From positions 1 through 47,813 of the forward strand of contig CALXQI010000013.1 of NCBI GenBank assembly GCA_944390585.1: a stretch of 47,813 nt of DNA. The letters run 5' to 3'. Source of the stretch: an uncultured Alphaproteobacteria bacterium. Its GTDB lineage: Bacteria; Pseudomonadota; Alphaproteobacteria; RUG11792. Made by a program: the position numbers and the translations under genes. The first letter of the stretch is position 1, and each line of letters opens with the position of its first letter. Below the pieces are notes generated by a model. It searched no databases. It saw only the letters and a program-made list of their open reading frames with translations, and was not told the DNA's origin. Positions 36,811 to 44,988 of this stretch are shown here, in pieces.

Positions 36811-36999
36811 ATGGAAAAGTGTTGTCTTAACGATGGTGAGCGTACAAAATGTGAGATTTGGACTAGGGTGATGGGGTATTACAGACCAGTCAGCGAGTTT
36901 AATAAGGGTAAAAAGGGAGAGTTTATGGAGCGTGTGTGTTTTGAAGAGAGGGTGTGTACTTGTGGTGGTGATATGATTGTTGGTAAAAAAGAAAAGTGA
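36811..36999 (+). CDS. Free-standing NrdD-type glycyl-radical domain protein
   Basis: A 62-residue protein matching only the C-terminal end of anaerobic ribonucleotide reductase NrdD. The core RTKCEIWTRVMGYYRPVSEF followed by NKGKKGEFMER matches the family's TEVxSRVxGYxRPVxxWNxGKxxEFxxR, which holds the glycyl-radical Gly. Flanking Cys residues (CC near the start; C..C near the end) recall its zinc-binding motif. The large catalytic part is missing and no upstream remnant is visible. It may be a spare-part radical domain in the manner of GrcA/YfiD, or a zinc-ribbon protein with another role. It overlaps rpiB by 4 bases (GTGA), so the two are co-translated. Confidence 0.75.
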   Translation: MEKCCLNDGERTKCEIWTRVMGYYRPVSEFNKGKKGEFMERVCFEERVCTCGGDMIVGKKEK

Positions 37000-37433
37000 T
37001 TTTTGATAGTGTGTGTATAGGTAGCGATCACGGTGGTTTTGATTTAAAAACTGCTCTGCTGCAAAGTTTCCAAATGGTGGACTTGGGGACTGATAGTAAG
37101 GAGAGTGTAGACTATCCTGTGTACGCAAAACGCGTTGCTGAATATGTGGTTGCAGCGAATAATGCTTGTGGTGTGTTAGTATGTAAAAGCGGTATTGGCA
37201 TGTCCATTGCCGCCAACAAATTTGCTGGTATTAGAGCGTTTTTATGCACTGGCAATTTGGAAATGACAAAGTTGTCCAGACAACATAACGACTGTAATAT
37301 TATCTGCTTTGGCGCGGATTTTATTGATACAAAATTAGCTCTTGAATGTCTGAATATTTTTGTTAACAGCGTATTTGAAGGAGGCAGACATTTGAGGCGT
37401 GTTTTAGAAATGGAAAGATTTTTGATAAATTAA
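36996..37433 (+). CDS. rpiB: Ribose-5-phosphate isomerase B
   Basis: A 145-residue RpiB that interconverts ribose-5-phosphate and ribulose-5-phosphate in the pentose phosphate pathway. IGSDHGGFDLK opens the sugar-phosphate site, the catalytic Cys is C63 in GVLVCKSGIGMSIAANK, and LSRQHNDCNIICFGAD supplies the His and downstream loop. The start GTG at 36996 overlaps the stop of the NrdD-like gene. Pairing with a nucleotide-reduction-related domain could link ribose supply to nucleotide metabolism, but that is speculation. Confidence 0.94.
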   Translation: MIFDSVCIGSDHGGFDLKTALLQSFQMVDLGTDSKESVDYPVYAKRVAEYVVAANNACGVLVCKSGIGMSIAANKFAGIRAFLCTGNLEMTKLSRQHNDCNIICFGADFIDTKLALECLNIFVNSVFEGGRHLRRVLEMERFLIN

Positions 37434-37496
37434 TGAAAAATTTACTTTTTGTATGTAAGACTGTTAATACGATTTAGTATTGTTTATGCGTTTATT

Positions 37497-38561
37497 ATGA
37501 AAAAACTAAGTGCATTGTTAAGTGTTGTTGCTATATGTAATGTGTATGCAGCAGATACAGGGAGTGATGTAGCAGATGCAGTGAACGATGGGAGTGATGA
37601 AACATCTATTATATTGCCACAGATTCGGGACGTAATGGGAGAAGGTGAAAATGCTAGTGCTCAAGATGATGCAAAAGGAGGTGATGGTATATTTGATCAA
37701 AGTGTGGAAAATAAAGAGGGAGTTGAGGATAATAAAAATGAAGATGATGAGCCAAAAAAAACTGATTCTAGTTCAGACTCAGAAAAAGTCAAGGAGCTAG
37801 AGCAGAGAGTTGGTGGATTGCAAAAAACAGTTGAAGTATTAGAAGAAGAATTGAGATTAACAAAAGAGAAATTGGCTGATAAAAATAGTAATGATGAAGT
37901 ATTGCTGGATGATGTTCAAGGAGAAGGCAATAGTGATAACGATGATGAAAATGTGGAAACTGCAGAAGACGATACTGAAAAGACAGGCGACAAAGCGTTG
38001 CCAGATGACATTCAAAAAGGAAAAAGCAAGGAAAAAGCTGAGGAAGAAAATTCTAGTAAGTTTGAAGAAGAGGAAGATAAGGACGATGACGACAGTAAAG
38101 GTGTAAATATTAAGAAGGGCGCTGGAGATAATATAAATAAACGAAATAATAGACTAAATAATGGTACAAATACAAAAGGTAAAGGGAGTCAATTTGACAA
38201 CTTGACAAATCTAGGTGGCGTTGTAGATAAACCTATACAACCCAAAAGACCAGGAAGAGGAGGAGATAGGGAGGATGATAGCAATAGGAGCGATGATAAT
38301 CAACGAGCAGTGAGCAGCTTAAGATCTAAATTTAGCTTGCTTAGAGATATTGCGGATAGATTAGAGGGTGTGGAATTTGATGCGGACATTGAATACAACG
38401 GTTGGACAGAGCGGTATATAGATGGAATAAAAGTTTACTTGAGTCGGATAAGTAAAAAAAGCAACAAAATGATGCAAAACTTAAAAGACAAAGGACCTAA
38501 AATGAGCACTGTACCAACACATCATAGACGAAGCAAAGCCCCAGCCCCAAAGCGGAGATAA
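37497..38561 (+). CDS. Secreted acidic coiled-coil protein of unknown function
   Basis: A 354-residue exported protein, not recognised. The ATG at 37497 starts a signal peptide (KKLSALLSVVAIC, cleavage near VYA/AD); an upstream in-frame start at 37449 would hide it. Residues 20-210 are strongly acidic and low in complexity (runs such as EDNKNEDDEP, SKFEEEEDKDDDD), broken by a heptad coiled coil at about residues 95-130 (ELEQRVGGLQKTVEVLEEEL). The middle is Asn/Lys-rich, and the last 80 residues form a basic globular-looking segment ending in HHRRSKAPAPKRR. An acid-to-base charge gradient with a coiled coil fits a surface adhesin or a secreted effector, but no family supports either. Confidence 0.55.
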   Translation: MKKLSALLSVVAICNVYAADTGSDVADAVNDGSDETSIILPQIRDVMGEGENASAQDDAKGGDGIFDQSVENKEGVEDNKNEDDEPKKTDSSSDSEKVKELEQRVGGLQKTVEVLEEELRLTKEKLADKNSNDEVLLDDVQGEGNSDNDDENVETAEDDTEKTGDKALPDDIQKGKSKEKAEEENSSKFEEEEDKDDDDSKGVNIKKGAGDNINKRNNRLNNGTNTKGKGSQFDNLTNLGGVVDKPIQPKRPGRGGDREDDSNRSDDNQRAVSSLRSKFSLLRDIADRLEGVEFDADIEYNGWTERYIDGIKVYLSRISKKSNKMMQNLKDKGPKMSTVPTHHRRSKAPAPKRR

Positions 38562-38569
38562 TATTTCCT

Positions 38570-39676
38570 CTACAACGTTTGTTTAAATTTTTTTATACCA
38601 GCAATTGTTGCCACAACACCAAATATAATCATTGGTGTAATATGTTCTGTAAAGTAATTCCATGAACCGCCTTTTAACATAATATTTCTAACAAGAAAAG
38701 TATAATGAGTTAATGGATTAATATTTGCAAAGAATTTTAAAATATCTGGCATGTTTTCTACAGGAAACATACTGCCTGACAGCATCATCGCTAGGAATAA
38801 TACCATCATAATAAGCAGCATTGCTTGTTGTTGTGTTTTACACAATGTTGATAGAAATACAGCAAGCATACTTATAGAAAAACAGAAAATAGCAAATGCT
38901 ATGGAAAATTGAGCAATACTTCCTCTAAACGGGACGTGGAATATCAGCATGCCTATCAGCAAAATACATATCATGTTAAAACAAGCTATACCTATATACG
39001 GCAGTATTTTTCCTAACATGATGTGGTGTTTTTTTATTGGAGCTGAAATCAATGTTTCTATTGTGCCAACTTCTTTTTCTTTTGTTATGGCGATACATAC
39101 AAGACTTAAGACAGTACTCATAATAATCATAACCATAATTGCTGGAACAATAAAAATTTTTGTATCCATTTCTGGATTAAATAATATTCTATTACAAAAA
39201 TGTAAATTAACAGGGTTTTTTGCTGTTATATTTTTACACATTTCATTCAATATTACTTCTGTAACAATAGCATTTATGTAACCGCTCACAGATTGTGCTT
39301 TTATAACATTTGATGCATTGATTAATACCTGTAATTCACCATTATCTCTCAAAAAACTGTGAGTCAAACCATCACTAGGAGCAATAATAACAACATCAGC
39401 TATTCCGTTCTGCACGGCATAAAAAGAATCTCCAACTGAGGGTTTTGCTACTACAAACCACTTTGACGCAAGCGCACGATTAAGGATTTTATTCATCATG
39501 TAGTCTTTTGGTTCAGCATCGATTGCGATAGATATATTTTTTGGTTCATTAGTAATAGCGTAACTAAATAGGAAAGATTGCACTATTGGCATAAACAACA
39601 ATGCAAATACCATAACTGGATTGCGCAGCATTTGCGTTAATTCTTTTTTTAAAAATCCAAATAATACTTGGTTCAT
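38570..39676 (-). CDS. ABC-2 type permease (YbhR-like)
   Basis: A 368-residue permease. An N-terminal membrane helix (residues 20-40) is followed by a large periplasmic domain, then five C-terminal helices with the family segment TKEKEVGTIETLISAPIKKHHIMLGKILPYIG. It is the last gene of the efflux operon and pairs with the permease gene 10 bases upstream. A strong ribosome binding site (AGGAGG) precedes the ATG. Relatives export cationic drugs or other amphiphiles with a HlyD-type adaptor and TolC. Confidence 0.86.
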   Translation of the reverse strand: MNQVLFGFLKKELTQMLRNPVMVFALLFMPIVQSFLFSYAITNEPKNISIAIDAEPKDYMMNKILNRALASKWFVVAKPSVGDSFYAVQNGIADVVIIAPSDGLTHSFLRDNGELQVLINASNVIKAQSVSGYINAIVTEVILNEMCKNITAKNPVNLHFCNRILFNPEMDTKIFIVPAIMVMIIMSTVLSLVCIAITKEKEVGTIETLISAPIKKHHIMLGKILPYIGIACFNMICILLIGMLIFHVPFRGSIAQFSIAFAIFCFSISMLAVFLSTLCKTQQQAMLLIMMVLFLAMMLSGSMFPVENMPDILKFFANINPLTHYTFLVRNIMLKGGSWNYFTEHITPMIIFGVVATIAGIKKFKQTL

Positions 39677-39686
39677 AATATACCTC

Positions 39687-40799
39687 CTAGTCTATTTTTC
39701 TTCTGAATTTTGTAATTGCACCGTATACAATTATTATTGATTGTATTATAAGAATTGTAAAAGGTAACCAAAGATCAGTAAAATCCCCGCCTTGTAAAAA
39801 CTGATTTCTTGCTATTTCTATATACCACCTTGGTGGAAAAATAAGTGTCATATACTGTATAATACTTGGCATATATTCTATAGGGAATAAAAAACCAGAT
39901 AACAAAGCAGTAGGTAGCATTCCTATAATTAAAGCTTTTTGTACAGCAACATCTTGTTGTTTTGTTGTCACAGAAATATAGAGTCCTATCCCTAAATAAT
40001 TCATAATAAAAGTAATTGTACCAAGACTTAAAATCCAGTATTTCCCCACAAATGGTACATGGAATAAGAATCTGGCTGATAAAAATACAATAACAAATCC
40101 CATTGAAGCTAAGATTGCATATGGAAGTATTTTGCCAAGAATTAGTTCATCAGATCTCACTGGTGTGGACATAAGCAATTCCATAGAGCCTTGCTCCCAC
40201 TCCTTGCAAATTGTTAATGCAGTTAACAAAATTGCAACAATTGCAATAATAACAGCAGCTAATCCAGGAATTGCAAACCATTGTGAATTCAGCTCTGGGT
40301 TAAATAAAAAACGTTCTTTAATAGTAATCGGTAGTTTTAAATCTGTATGTTTTAATTGCTTATAAGCAATTGTACGAATTGTTGACAAGTAATTTGATAC
40401 TGCTCCAACGGATGAATTATCAGAACCGTCTACAAGAATTTGTACATTTGCCATAGCGCCTTTTTTTATGTTTTGTGCAAATGCTGGAGGGATGAAAATG
40501 GCGGCCTTTGCTTTTTCGTCTACAATTGTGTCAAAAGCATGTTTTGGAGAATCTGTGTAAAATATCTTAAAATAATCAGAACTACTAAAAGACTCGATTA
40601 ACTTTCTGGATTCTTCCGTTTTATCGTGATCAACAACAACAGTGGCAATTTTTTTCATGTTAAATTCAATTGAATTGCCAAGAATAACGATAATTAAAAA
40701 TGGCAATAATAAAGATAACAACATAGTAAATGGATCACGCAATATATGCATGCACTCTTTGCTAAATACGGCATTTAATCTTTTTATTTCAAAATTCAT
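39687..40799 (-). CDS. ABC-2 type permease (YbhS-like)
   Basis: A 371-residue permease, paralogous to the next gene: one N-terminal helix (LLSLLLPFLIIVIL), a periplasmic domain, then five helices with ICKEWEQGSMELLMSTPVRSDELILGKILPYA. The ATG at 40799 overlaps the preceding ATPase stop (ATGA), which decides the start; a longer in-frame ORF to 40868 lies inside that gene. The two permeases form the membrane heterodimer of the exporter. Confidence 0.87.
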   Translation of the reverse strand: MNFEIKRLNAVFSKECMHILRDPFTMLLSLLLPFLIIVILGNSIEFNMKKIATVVVDHDKTEESRKLIESFSSSDYFKIFYTDSPKHAFDTIVDEKAKAAIFIPPAFAQNIKKGAMANVQILVDGSDNSSVGAVSNYLSTIRTIAYKQLKHTDLKLPITIKERFLFNPELNSQWFAIPGLAAVIIAIVAILLTALTICKEWEQGSMELLMSTPVRSDELILGKILPYAILASMGFVIVFLSARFLFHVPFVGKYWILSLGTITFIMNYLGIGLYISVTTKQQDVAVQKALIIGMLPTALLSGFLFPIEYMPSIIQYMTLIFPPRWYIEIARNQFLQGGDFTDLWLPFTILIIQSIIIVYGAITKFRRKID

Positions 40800-41719
40800 C
40801 TTGATGCTCCTTCTACAAGTTTGACAAAAACGTCTTCTAAAGATGGATTTATGGGTTTTACATCGCAATATTGTGCAATTGTTGATATTACTGTGTTTTC
40901 TGGCAGATTTTTATTGACTATTACATGATAATGGCGTCCATATGGTTCAAATGAAGAGAAATTATCCCTAAGCTTCAAAACTTCCTTTTCGGAGATGTGA
41001 TCAAAAGGAGTAATACTGTACATTTGCTTATTATATGTCGTTTGTTTTAATTTTGTTGGAGAATCAAGAGCAATTAATTCACCAGAGCGCATTAGTGCTA
41101 TTCTGTTGCAATTTTCTGCCTCATCCATGTAATGTGTTGTAACAAAGATCGTTTTACCATCAGCTGCTAATCTTTTTATCAATTCCCAAAACTTTGCACG
41201 AGCGACTGGCGCAACACCAGCTGTTGGTTCATCCAAAAAGACGATTTTAGGATTGTGCAATATTGATGCTACAAGCGCTATTTCTTGTTTAATACCACTA
41301 GGTACATTTTTTACTACTGTTTTTTCATTTTGAGTAAATCCGATAAATTGCAGCAATTTTTCTTTTTGTTCATTAAAAATTTTGTCGGGGATTTGTCGTA
41401 AAGATGCTGTAAATTCCAAGTTTTCTTGTATTGTTAAATCATCATACAATGTAAATTTTTGTGACATATAACCAACTATTTGTTTTATATTTGGTATTGT
41501 TTCTGCAGAACTTTGTATATTATCTACTACAACATTACCTGATGTTGGAACAAGTAATCCACACAAGACGCGAATAGTTGTAGTTTTGCCTGCACCATTT
41601 GCCCCTAAAAATCCAAAAATTTCTCCACGATATACATTAAAGCTAACATCTTTTACTGCGCGAAAATTACCGAAGACAACATTTAAATGATCAACAGAAA
41701 CTATACATTCGTTTGTCAT
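40796..41719 (-). CDS. ABC transporter ATPase, equivalent of the YbhF C-terminal half
   Basis: A 307-residue ATPase. Walker A is GANGAGKTT (39-47), Walker B is IVFLDEPTAG and the H-loop His is present in FVTTHYMDEAE. The signature motif is degenerate: VPSGIKQ instead of LSGGQ, just as the second half of E. coli YbhF has a degenerate LPLGFKQ. About 80 extra residues follow the ATPase core and end in a NPSLEDVFVKLVEG segment typical of this subfamily. It overlaps both neighbours by 4 bases. Confidence 0.88.
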   Translation of the reverse strand: MTNECIVSVDHLNVVFGNFRAVKDVSFNVYRGEIFGFLGANGAGKTTTIRVLCGLLVPTSGNVVVDNIQSSAETIPNIKQIVGYMSQKFTLYDDLTIQENLEFTASLRQIPDKIFNEQKEKLLQFIGFTQNEKTVVKNVPSGIKQEIALVASILHNPKIVFLDEPTAGVAPVARAKFWELIKRLAADGKTIFVTTHYMDEAENCNRIALMRSGELIALDSPTKLKQTTYNKQMYSITPFDHISEKEVLKLRDNFSSFEPYGRHYHVIVNKNLPENTVISTIAQYCDVKPINPSLEDVFVKLVEGASR

Positions 41720-41976
41720 ATATCCTCTCTGTATCTTGTTAGCCCAGATTTTCCAATATGATATGCAACAGAGCATGGCTTGCGTTTATTTCTATAGATT
41801 ACGTGATTCATAAAGCGTTCTGGCATCAGTGGAGTTTTTTGAGCACTACATCTTACATGCGGTCTTTGCATTGCTCTATTAAGTGCAAAATAGTCATTTG
41901 CATCGATATATTTATAATCATCGCGTATTAGGCCAGAGTATACATCCATGTTATTTATATTGTATTTGTTCTTCAT
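41716..41976 (-). CDS. Small ORF between the two ATPase genes
   Basis: An 86-codon ORF of unrecognised sequence, overlapping the upstream ATPase stop and the downstream ATPase start by 4 bases each (ATGA on both sides), the pattern of coupled real genes. The product is basic and polar (YKYIDANDYFALNRAM, RNKRKPCSVAYHIGKSGLTRY) with no signal peptide or membrane helix. In E. coli the two ATPases are one protein (YbhF) joined by a linker; this ORF sits exactly at that linker and may be a separated linker or an accessory subunit. Confidence 0.6.
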   Translation of the reverse strand: MKNKYNINNMDVYSGLIRDDYKYIDANDYFALNRAMQRPHVRCSAQKTPLMPERFMNHVIYRNKRKPCSVAYHIGKSGLTRYREDI

Positions 41977-42719
41977 ATGGATACCTCATTACAATTCCAC
42001 CTTTTAATGAAAAATTCATCAAAATTATCAACATTTTCTGCAGATAGTAATTCTCTTGGCTCTCCTTCAGCAAGAACGTGTCCATCTTCCATCAAATGTA
42101 CATATTCGCAACGCTCTGCCTCATCCATATATGCTGTAGTCATAATAACAGTAATATTTTGTGATGCGGCATCATTTAATATCTCCCAAAACTCTCTTCT
42201 GCTAATAGGATCAACTCCATTTGTCGGCTCATCCAATAAGATTACATCAGGGCTACGCAATAGCGCACACATTAAGCCAAGCTTTTTATACATTCCACCA
42301 GATAGTTTACCTGCCTGCCTATCTTGAAATTTGTCAAGTCTTGTCATTTCTAAAAGTGATTTACTTTTTGTTGTATATTGTTCATTACTTAATCCATACA
42401 TTGTAGAAAAGAATTCTAGATGCTCTTTTATTGACAAATCTGCATATAAACTTTGTTGTTCAGGCATATAAGCTATAGTATTTTTGATATTATTAAATTC
42501 CAAAACAGTATTCCCTCGTAAAAATGTAATTGTCCCGCTGTCTTGATCAAGCAATTGAAGTATTAATCTAAGAAGAGTAGTTTTGCCAGCCCCTGCAGGC
42601 CCTATTACACCATGTAAAGCGCCAGCATCAAAATTAAGGCTTACATTATCCAGCGCAATAACATTATCGCCAAATTTTTTGCAAATATTGTCAACGTTGA
42701 TTTTGATACCATCACTCAC
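41973..42719 (-). CDS. ABC transporter ATPase, equivalent of the YbhF N-terminal half
   Basis: A 248-residue ATPase. Walker A is GPAGAGKTT (40-48), the signature LSGGMYKKLGL is canonical and Walker B is VILLDEPTNGVDP. The H-loop His is replaced by Ala (MTTAYMDEAE); YbhF's first half likewise lacks it. This ATPase thus has a good signature and poor H-loop, and its partner the reverse, so they probably act as an asymmetric heterodimer. It overlaps the ybhG-like gene by 8 bases. Confidence 0.88.
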   Translation of the reverse strand: MSDGIKINVDNICKKFGDNVIALDNVSLNFDAGALHGVIGPAGAGKTTLLRLILQLLDQDSGTITFLRGNTVLEFNNIKNTIAYMPEQQSLYADLSIKEHLEFFSTMYGLSNEQYTTKSKSLLEMTRLDKFQDRQAGKLSGGMYKKLGLMCALLRSPDVILLDEPTNGVDPISRREFWEILNDAASQNITVIMTTAYMDEAERCEYVHLMEDGHVLAEGEPRELLSAENVDNFDEFFIKRWNCNEVSI

Positions 42720-43455
42720 TTTCAGTCTCCTTTAAAGAACATTCAATTGTCATGCCATCTTTCAAGATGTGCTCTACATTTTCAAAGCGAACTTTAACTC
42801 CGCACACCAAGCGTGTTCTCTCTTCACGGGTTTGAACATTTTTTGGGGTAAATTCAGCTTGAGCATTAATTTTTACAATTTTACCAGCAAACTTTTTATC
42901 CGGCATTTCTTGCATCCATCCATCGACTTTTTGCCCAATCTTCAAACTTGCTATAACATCATATGGAACGTAAAAATATGCCCAGATATCATCTTGATCA
43001 GCTATTACAGCAATGCATCTTCCTGTTGTAACGTATTCTCCGCATTCTGCAAGCTTACTAACGACTGTACCATTAATTGGTGAGACAATCTTGCATCTTT
43101 GTATGCGCAAATTCGTTTCTTCTGCATTTTTTACTACTTCTTCAAACCTTTCTTGTGATACATTACCCGATCCAAACAGCTTTTTATATCGCTTATATTC
43201 ACTATCCCATCTTTTTGCATATATTCTGAGCATAGAATCGTCTATATGAGCGATTTCATCGCCATTTTTGATATCTTGTCCTTCTGTGATGGCAAATGTA
43301 ACAATGCGTCCTGGCTCTTCTGCAGAAATTGTTACCTTTTTTGTCTCTAATGTCCCAACGTACATAAAAGGCGACGAAGTTGTAATTTTGTGATATGCAA
43401 AATATCCACAAGTACACACAACACAAAGCGCAATACATAATTTTGTTATATTCAT
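42712..43455 (-). CDS. HlyD-family periplasmic adaptor (YbhG-like)
   Basis: A 247-residue membrane-fusion protein with an N-terminal anchor (LCIALCVVCTCGYFAY), biotinyl-lipoyl-like halves (GRIVTFAITEGQDIKNGDEIAHID and IVSPINGTVVSKLAECGEYV) around a short hairpin, and the diagnostic AEFTPKNVQTREERTRLV motif shared with YbhG. The coiled-coil hairpin is much shorter than in E. coli YbhG (about 330 residues). It begins with a strong AAGGAGGG site and overlaps the TetR stop by 4 bases. It would bridge the ABC-2 permeases to an outer-membrane channel not encoded here. Confidence 0.88.
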   Translation of the reverse strand: MNITKLCIALCVVCTCGYFAYHKITTSSPFMYVGTLETKKVTISAEEPGRIVTFAITEGQDIKNGDEIAHIDDSMLRIYAKRWDSEYKRYKKLFGSGNVSQERFEEVVKNAEETNLRIQRCKIVSPINGTVVSKLAECGEYVTTGRCIAVIADQDDIWAYFYVPYDVIASLKIGQKVDGWMQEMPDKKFAGKIVKINAQAEFTPKNVQTREERTRLVCGVKVRFENVEHILKDGMTIECSLKETESE

Positions 43456-44045
43456 AATCCCTCCTTATATTCTTGCTTACACAACAAACTGTTAACCATG
43501 ATATCAAGTTGCATTTTTTGTATTTGGCATTTTTGTTCACAAGAGTAGCGATAAAGAGCAATGGATGGTACAAAAATGCGTAACAACATGCTAAAAATCT
43601 CCAATGCAGGAAATTTACTTGTGATATAACCAGCGTCTTGGCATTTCTGAATAATAAACCATGCATCCTTATTGTCTTCAATAATCTGTAGTACTTGTTC
43701 AGCAATATTTTCATATTGCGACATAATGCCGACAGTTAATGTTTGAATAAGGGATAAATTTGTAGTCATTGTAGTATAAATAATATTGACATAGGACTTA
43801 AACATATTTTCTATTGTATCCTCTTTTATATTCTTTATTTTATTTCCAAATTCTGCAATTATATTTTGTATTATCTCAATAATAAATTGATCTTTTTTAG
43901 AAAAACAATAATTAAACATGCCATTATTGACACCAGCAAGCTTGCACACATTATTTATAGACAACGACTCAAGTCCATATTTGTTAATGATATCAACACC
44001 TGCAGCGATCATTTTTTTATCAAGTTGTCTAGACGGTCTTGTCAT
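43452..44045 (-). CDS. TetR-family repressor of the efflux operon
   Basis: A 197-residue TetR protein. The helix-turn-helix spans about residues 10-55 (KMIAAGVDIINKYGLESLSINNVCKLAGVNNGMFNYCFSKKDQF); the rest is a helical ligand domain with no conserved signature. The ATG at 44045 is chosen over the in-frame ATG at 44072 because the promoter's -10 box (44079-44074) and predicted transcription start near 44067 lie after the latter codon. Position and gene order match E. coli cecR (ybiH) before ybhGFSR. It probably represses its own operon through the palindrome at 44069-44096. Confidence 0.88.
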   Translation of the reverse strand: MTRPSRQLDKKMIAAGVDIINKYGLESLSINNVCKLAGVNNGMFNYCFSKKDQFIIEIIQNIIAEFGNKIKNIKEDTIENMFKSYVNIIYTTMTTNLSLIQTLTVGIMSQYENIAEQVLQIIEDNKDAWFIIQKCQDAGYITSKFPALEIFSMLLRIFVPSIALYRYSCEQKCQIQKMQLDIMVNSLLCKQEYKEGL

Positions 44046-44068
44046 ATCAATAAATGTTACAGCTCTAC

Positions 44069-44102
44069 GCATAATTATATAAGCACATAATTATGCAGTC
44101 AA
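44069..44102 (-). promoter_or_regulatory. Efflux operon promoter with TetR operator
   Basis: On the minus strand TTGACT (44102-44097), a 17-base spacer and TATAAT (44079-44074) form a near-perfect promoter. A perfect 10-base inverted repeat, GCATAATTAT and ATAATTATGC separated by eight bases (44069-44096), covers the spacer and the -10 box. This is the geometry expected for autorepression by the adjacent TetR protein. Confidence 0.8.
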
Positions 44103-44234
44103 GTAATTTTGTAAAAAAATTATTAACAATCTATGTGGATTAACTCAAGCATCAAGCCAGTTTTGAAAAATAAATATATAAAAAATTATATTATTAAGAA
44201 ATGCAGAAATTAGTTATTATTGATTATTAAAGCA

Positions 44235-44912
44235 TTAATTGGTGCCATTATTGAAATCTTCTATAGAGTTACTTAAATCATCCATATCTTTACTTAAATT
44301 ATTCAATACCATATCATTCTCATTACTATTTTCGCTATATCTCGGTAACGGTCTTGGCAATTCTGGCGTGGCTTGTTGCCGTAATTGCTGATACACTTCT
44401 TCGTTCTGTACATCACTATTTTGTTTGCTGTAGCTTGAATATTGAGGAATATAGTGTTGATAATTCTGTAATTTTGGCGTGGCTTGTTGCCGTAATTGTT
44501 GATACATTTCTTCGTTCCGTTCACCTACATTGGCATTTAAGTTATATTTATTAGATAATTGCACTCTCTCTATTTCTAATTGGTCTAGTTGTTCCATAAG
44601 ATCGTTGTATTTACGTTTCTCTCGTTCATACGTTTGCTGTGCGTTGGCAAGATTAAATTCAGCCCTTTTTATATTACCCCTTTTTACCTTTGCTTCAAGA
44701 AGTGCAGTTTTTGCGTCCATTACCTTCATTTCTAATTGGTCAAGATTTGGTAATTGTGATCCTATAAGTACTTTAAGTTTCTCTATATTTGCTATTTTGC
44801 TTGCTATAGTACCATTGTTTTGGCTTGGTGCTTGGTAGTATTGCGCAGCAAAAATGTTACCGCAGCACGATAAACAAAAAGTGGCCAAGACTGCGCATCT
44901 TATTACTGTCAT
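44235..44912 (-). CDS. Secreted coiled-coil protein with internal repeat
   Basis: A 225-residue exported protein, not recognised. The ATG at 44912 gives a signal peptide (VIRCAVLATFCLSCC, cleavage near IFA/AQ). Residues 35-115 are a long coiled coil (KIANIEKLKVLIGSQLPNLD, EQLDQLEIERVQLSNKYN). Two copies of NEExYQQLRQQATPxL follow, 37 residues apart, then a polar acidic tail. The shape resembles periplasmic coiled-coil or surface-exposed repeat proteins. It is preceded by an AT-rich spacer and convergent with nothing; the 138 bases before the TetR promoter hold no other feature. Confidence 0.55.
   Translation of the reverse strand: MTVIRCAVLATFCLSCCGNIFAAQYYQAPSQNNGTIASKIANIEKLKVLIGSQLPNLDQLEMKVMDAKTALLEAKVKRGNIKRAEFNLANAQQTYEREKRKYNDLMEQLDQLEIERVQLSNKYNLNANVGERNEEMYQQLRQQATPKLQNYQHYIPQYSSYSKQNSDVQNEEVYQQLRQQATPELPRPLPRYSENSNENDMVLNNLSKDMDDLSNSIEDFNNGTN
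44365..44516 (-). repeat. Two 41-base direct repeats in the coiled-coil gene
   Basis: Copies at 44365-44405 and 44476-44516 differ at only two positions (C/T changes) and are 111 bases apart, a multiple of three. They encode the repeated NEExYQQLRQQATP segment. Such near-identity points to a recent duplication, and recombination between copies would add or remove 37 residues in frame. Confidence 0.9.
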
Positions 44913-44988
44913 ATTAATTATCAAAGACTAGTTCACTATATTAAGTTTATTAGATATTTATTAATAAAGTATTAAATCATTTGTATAG

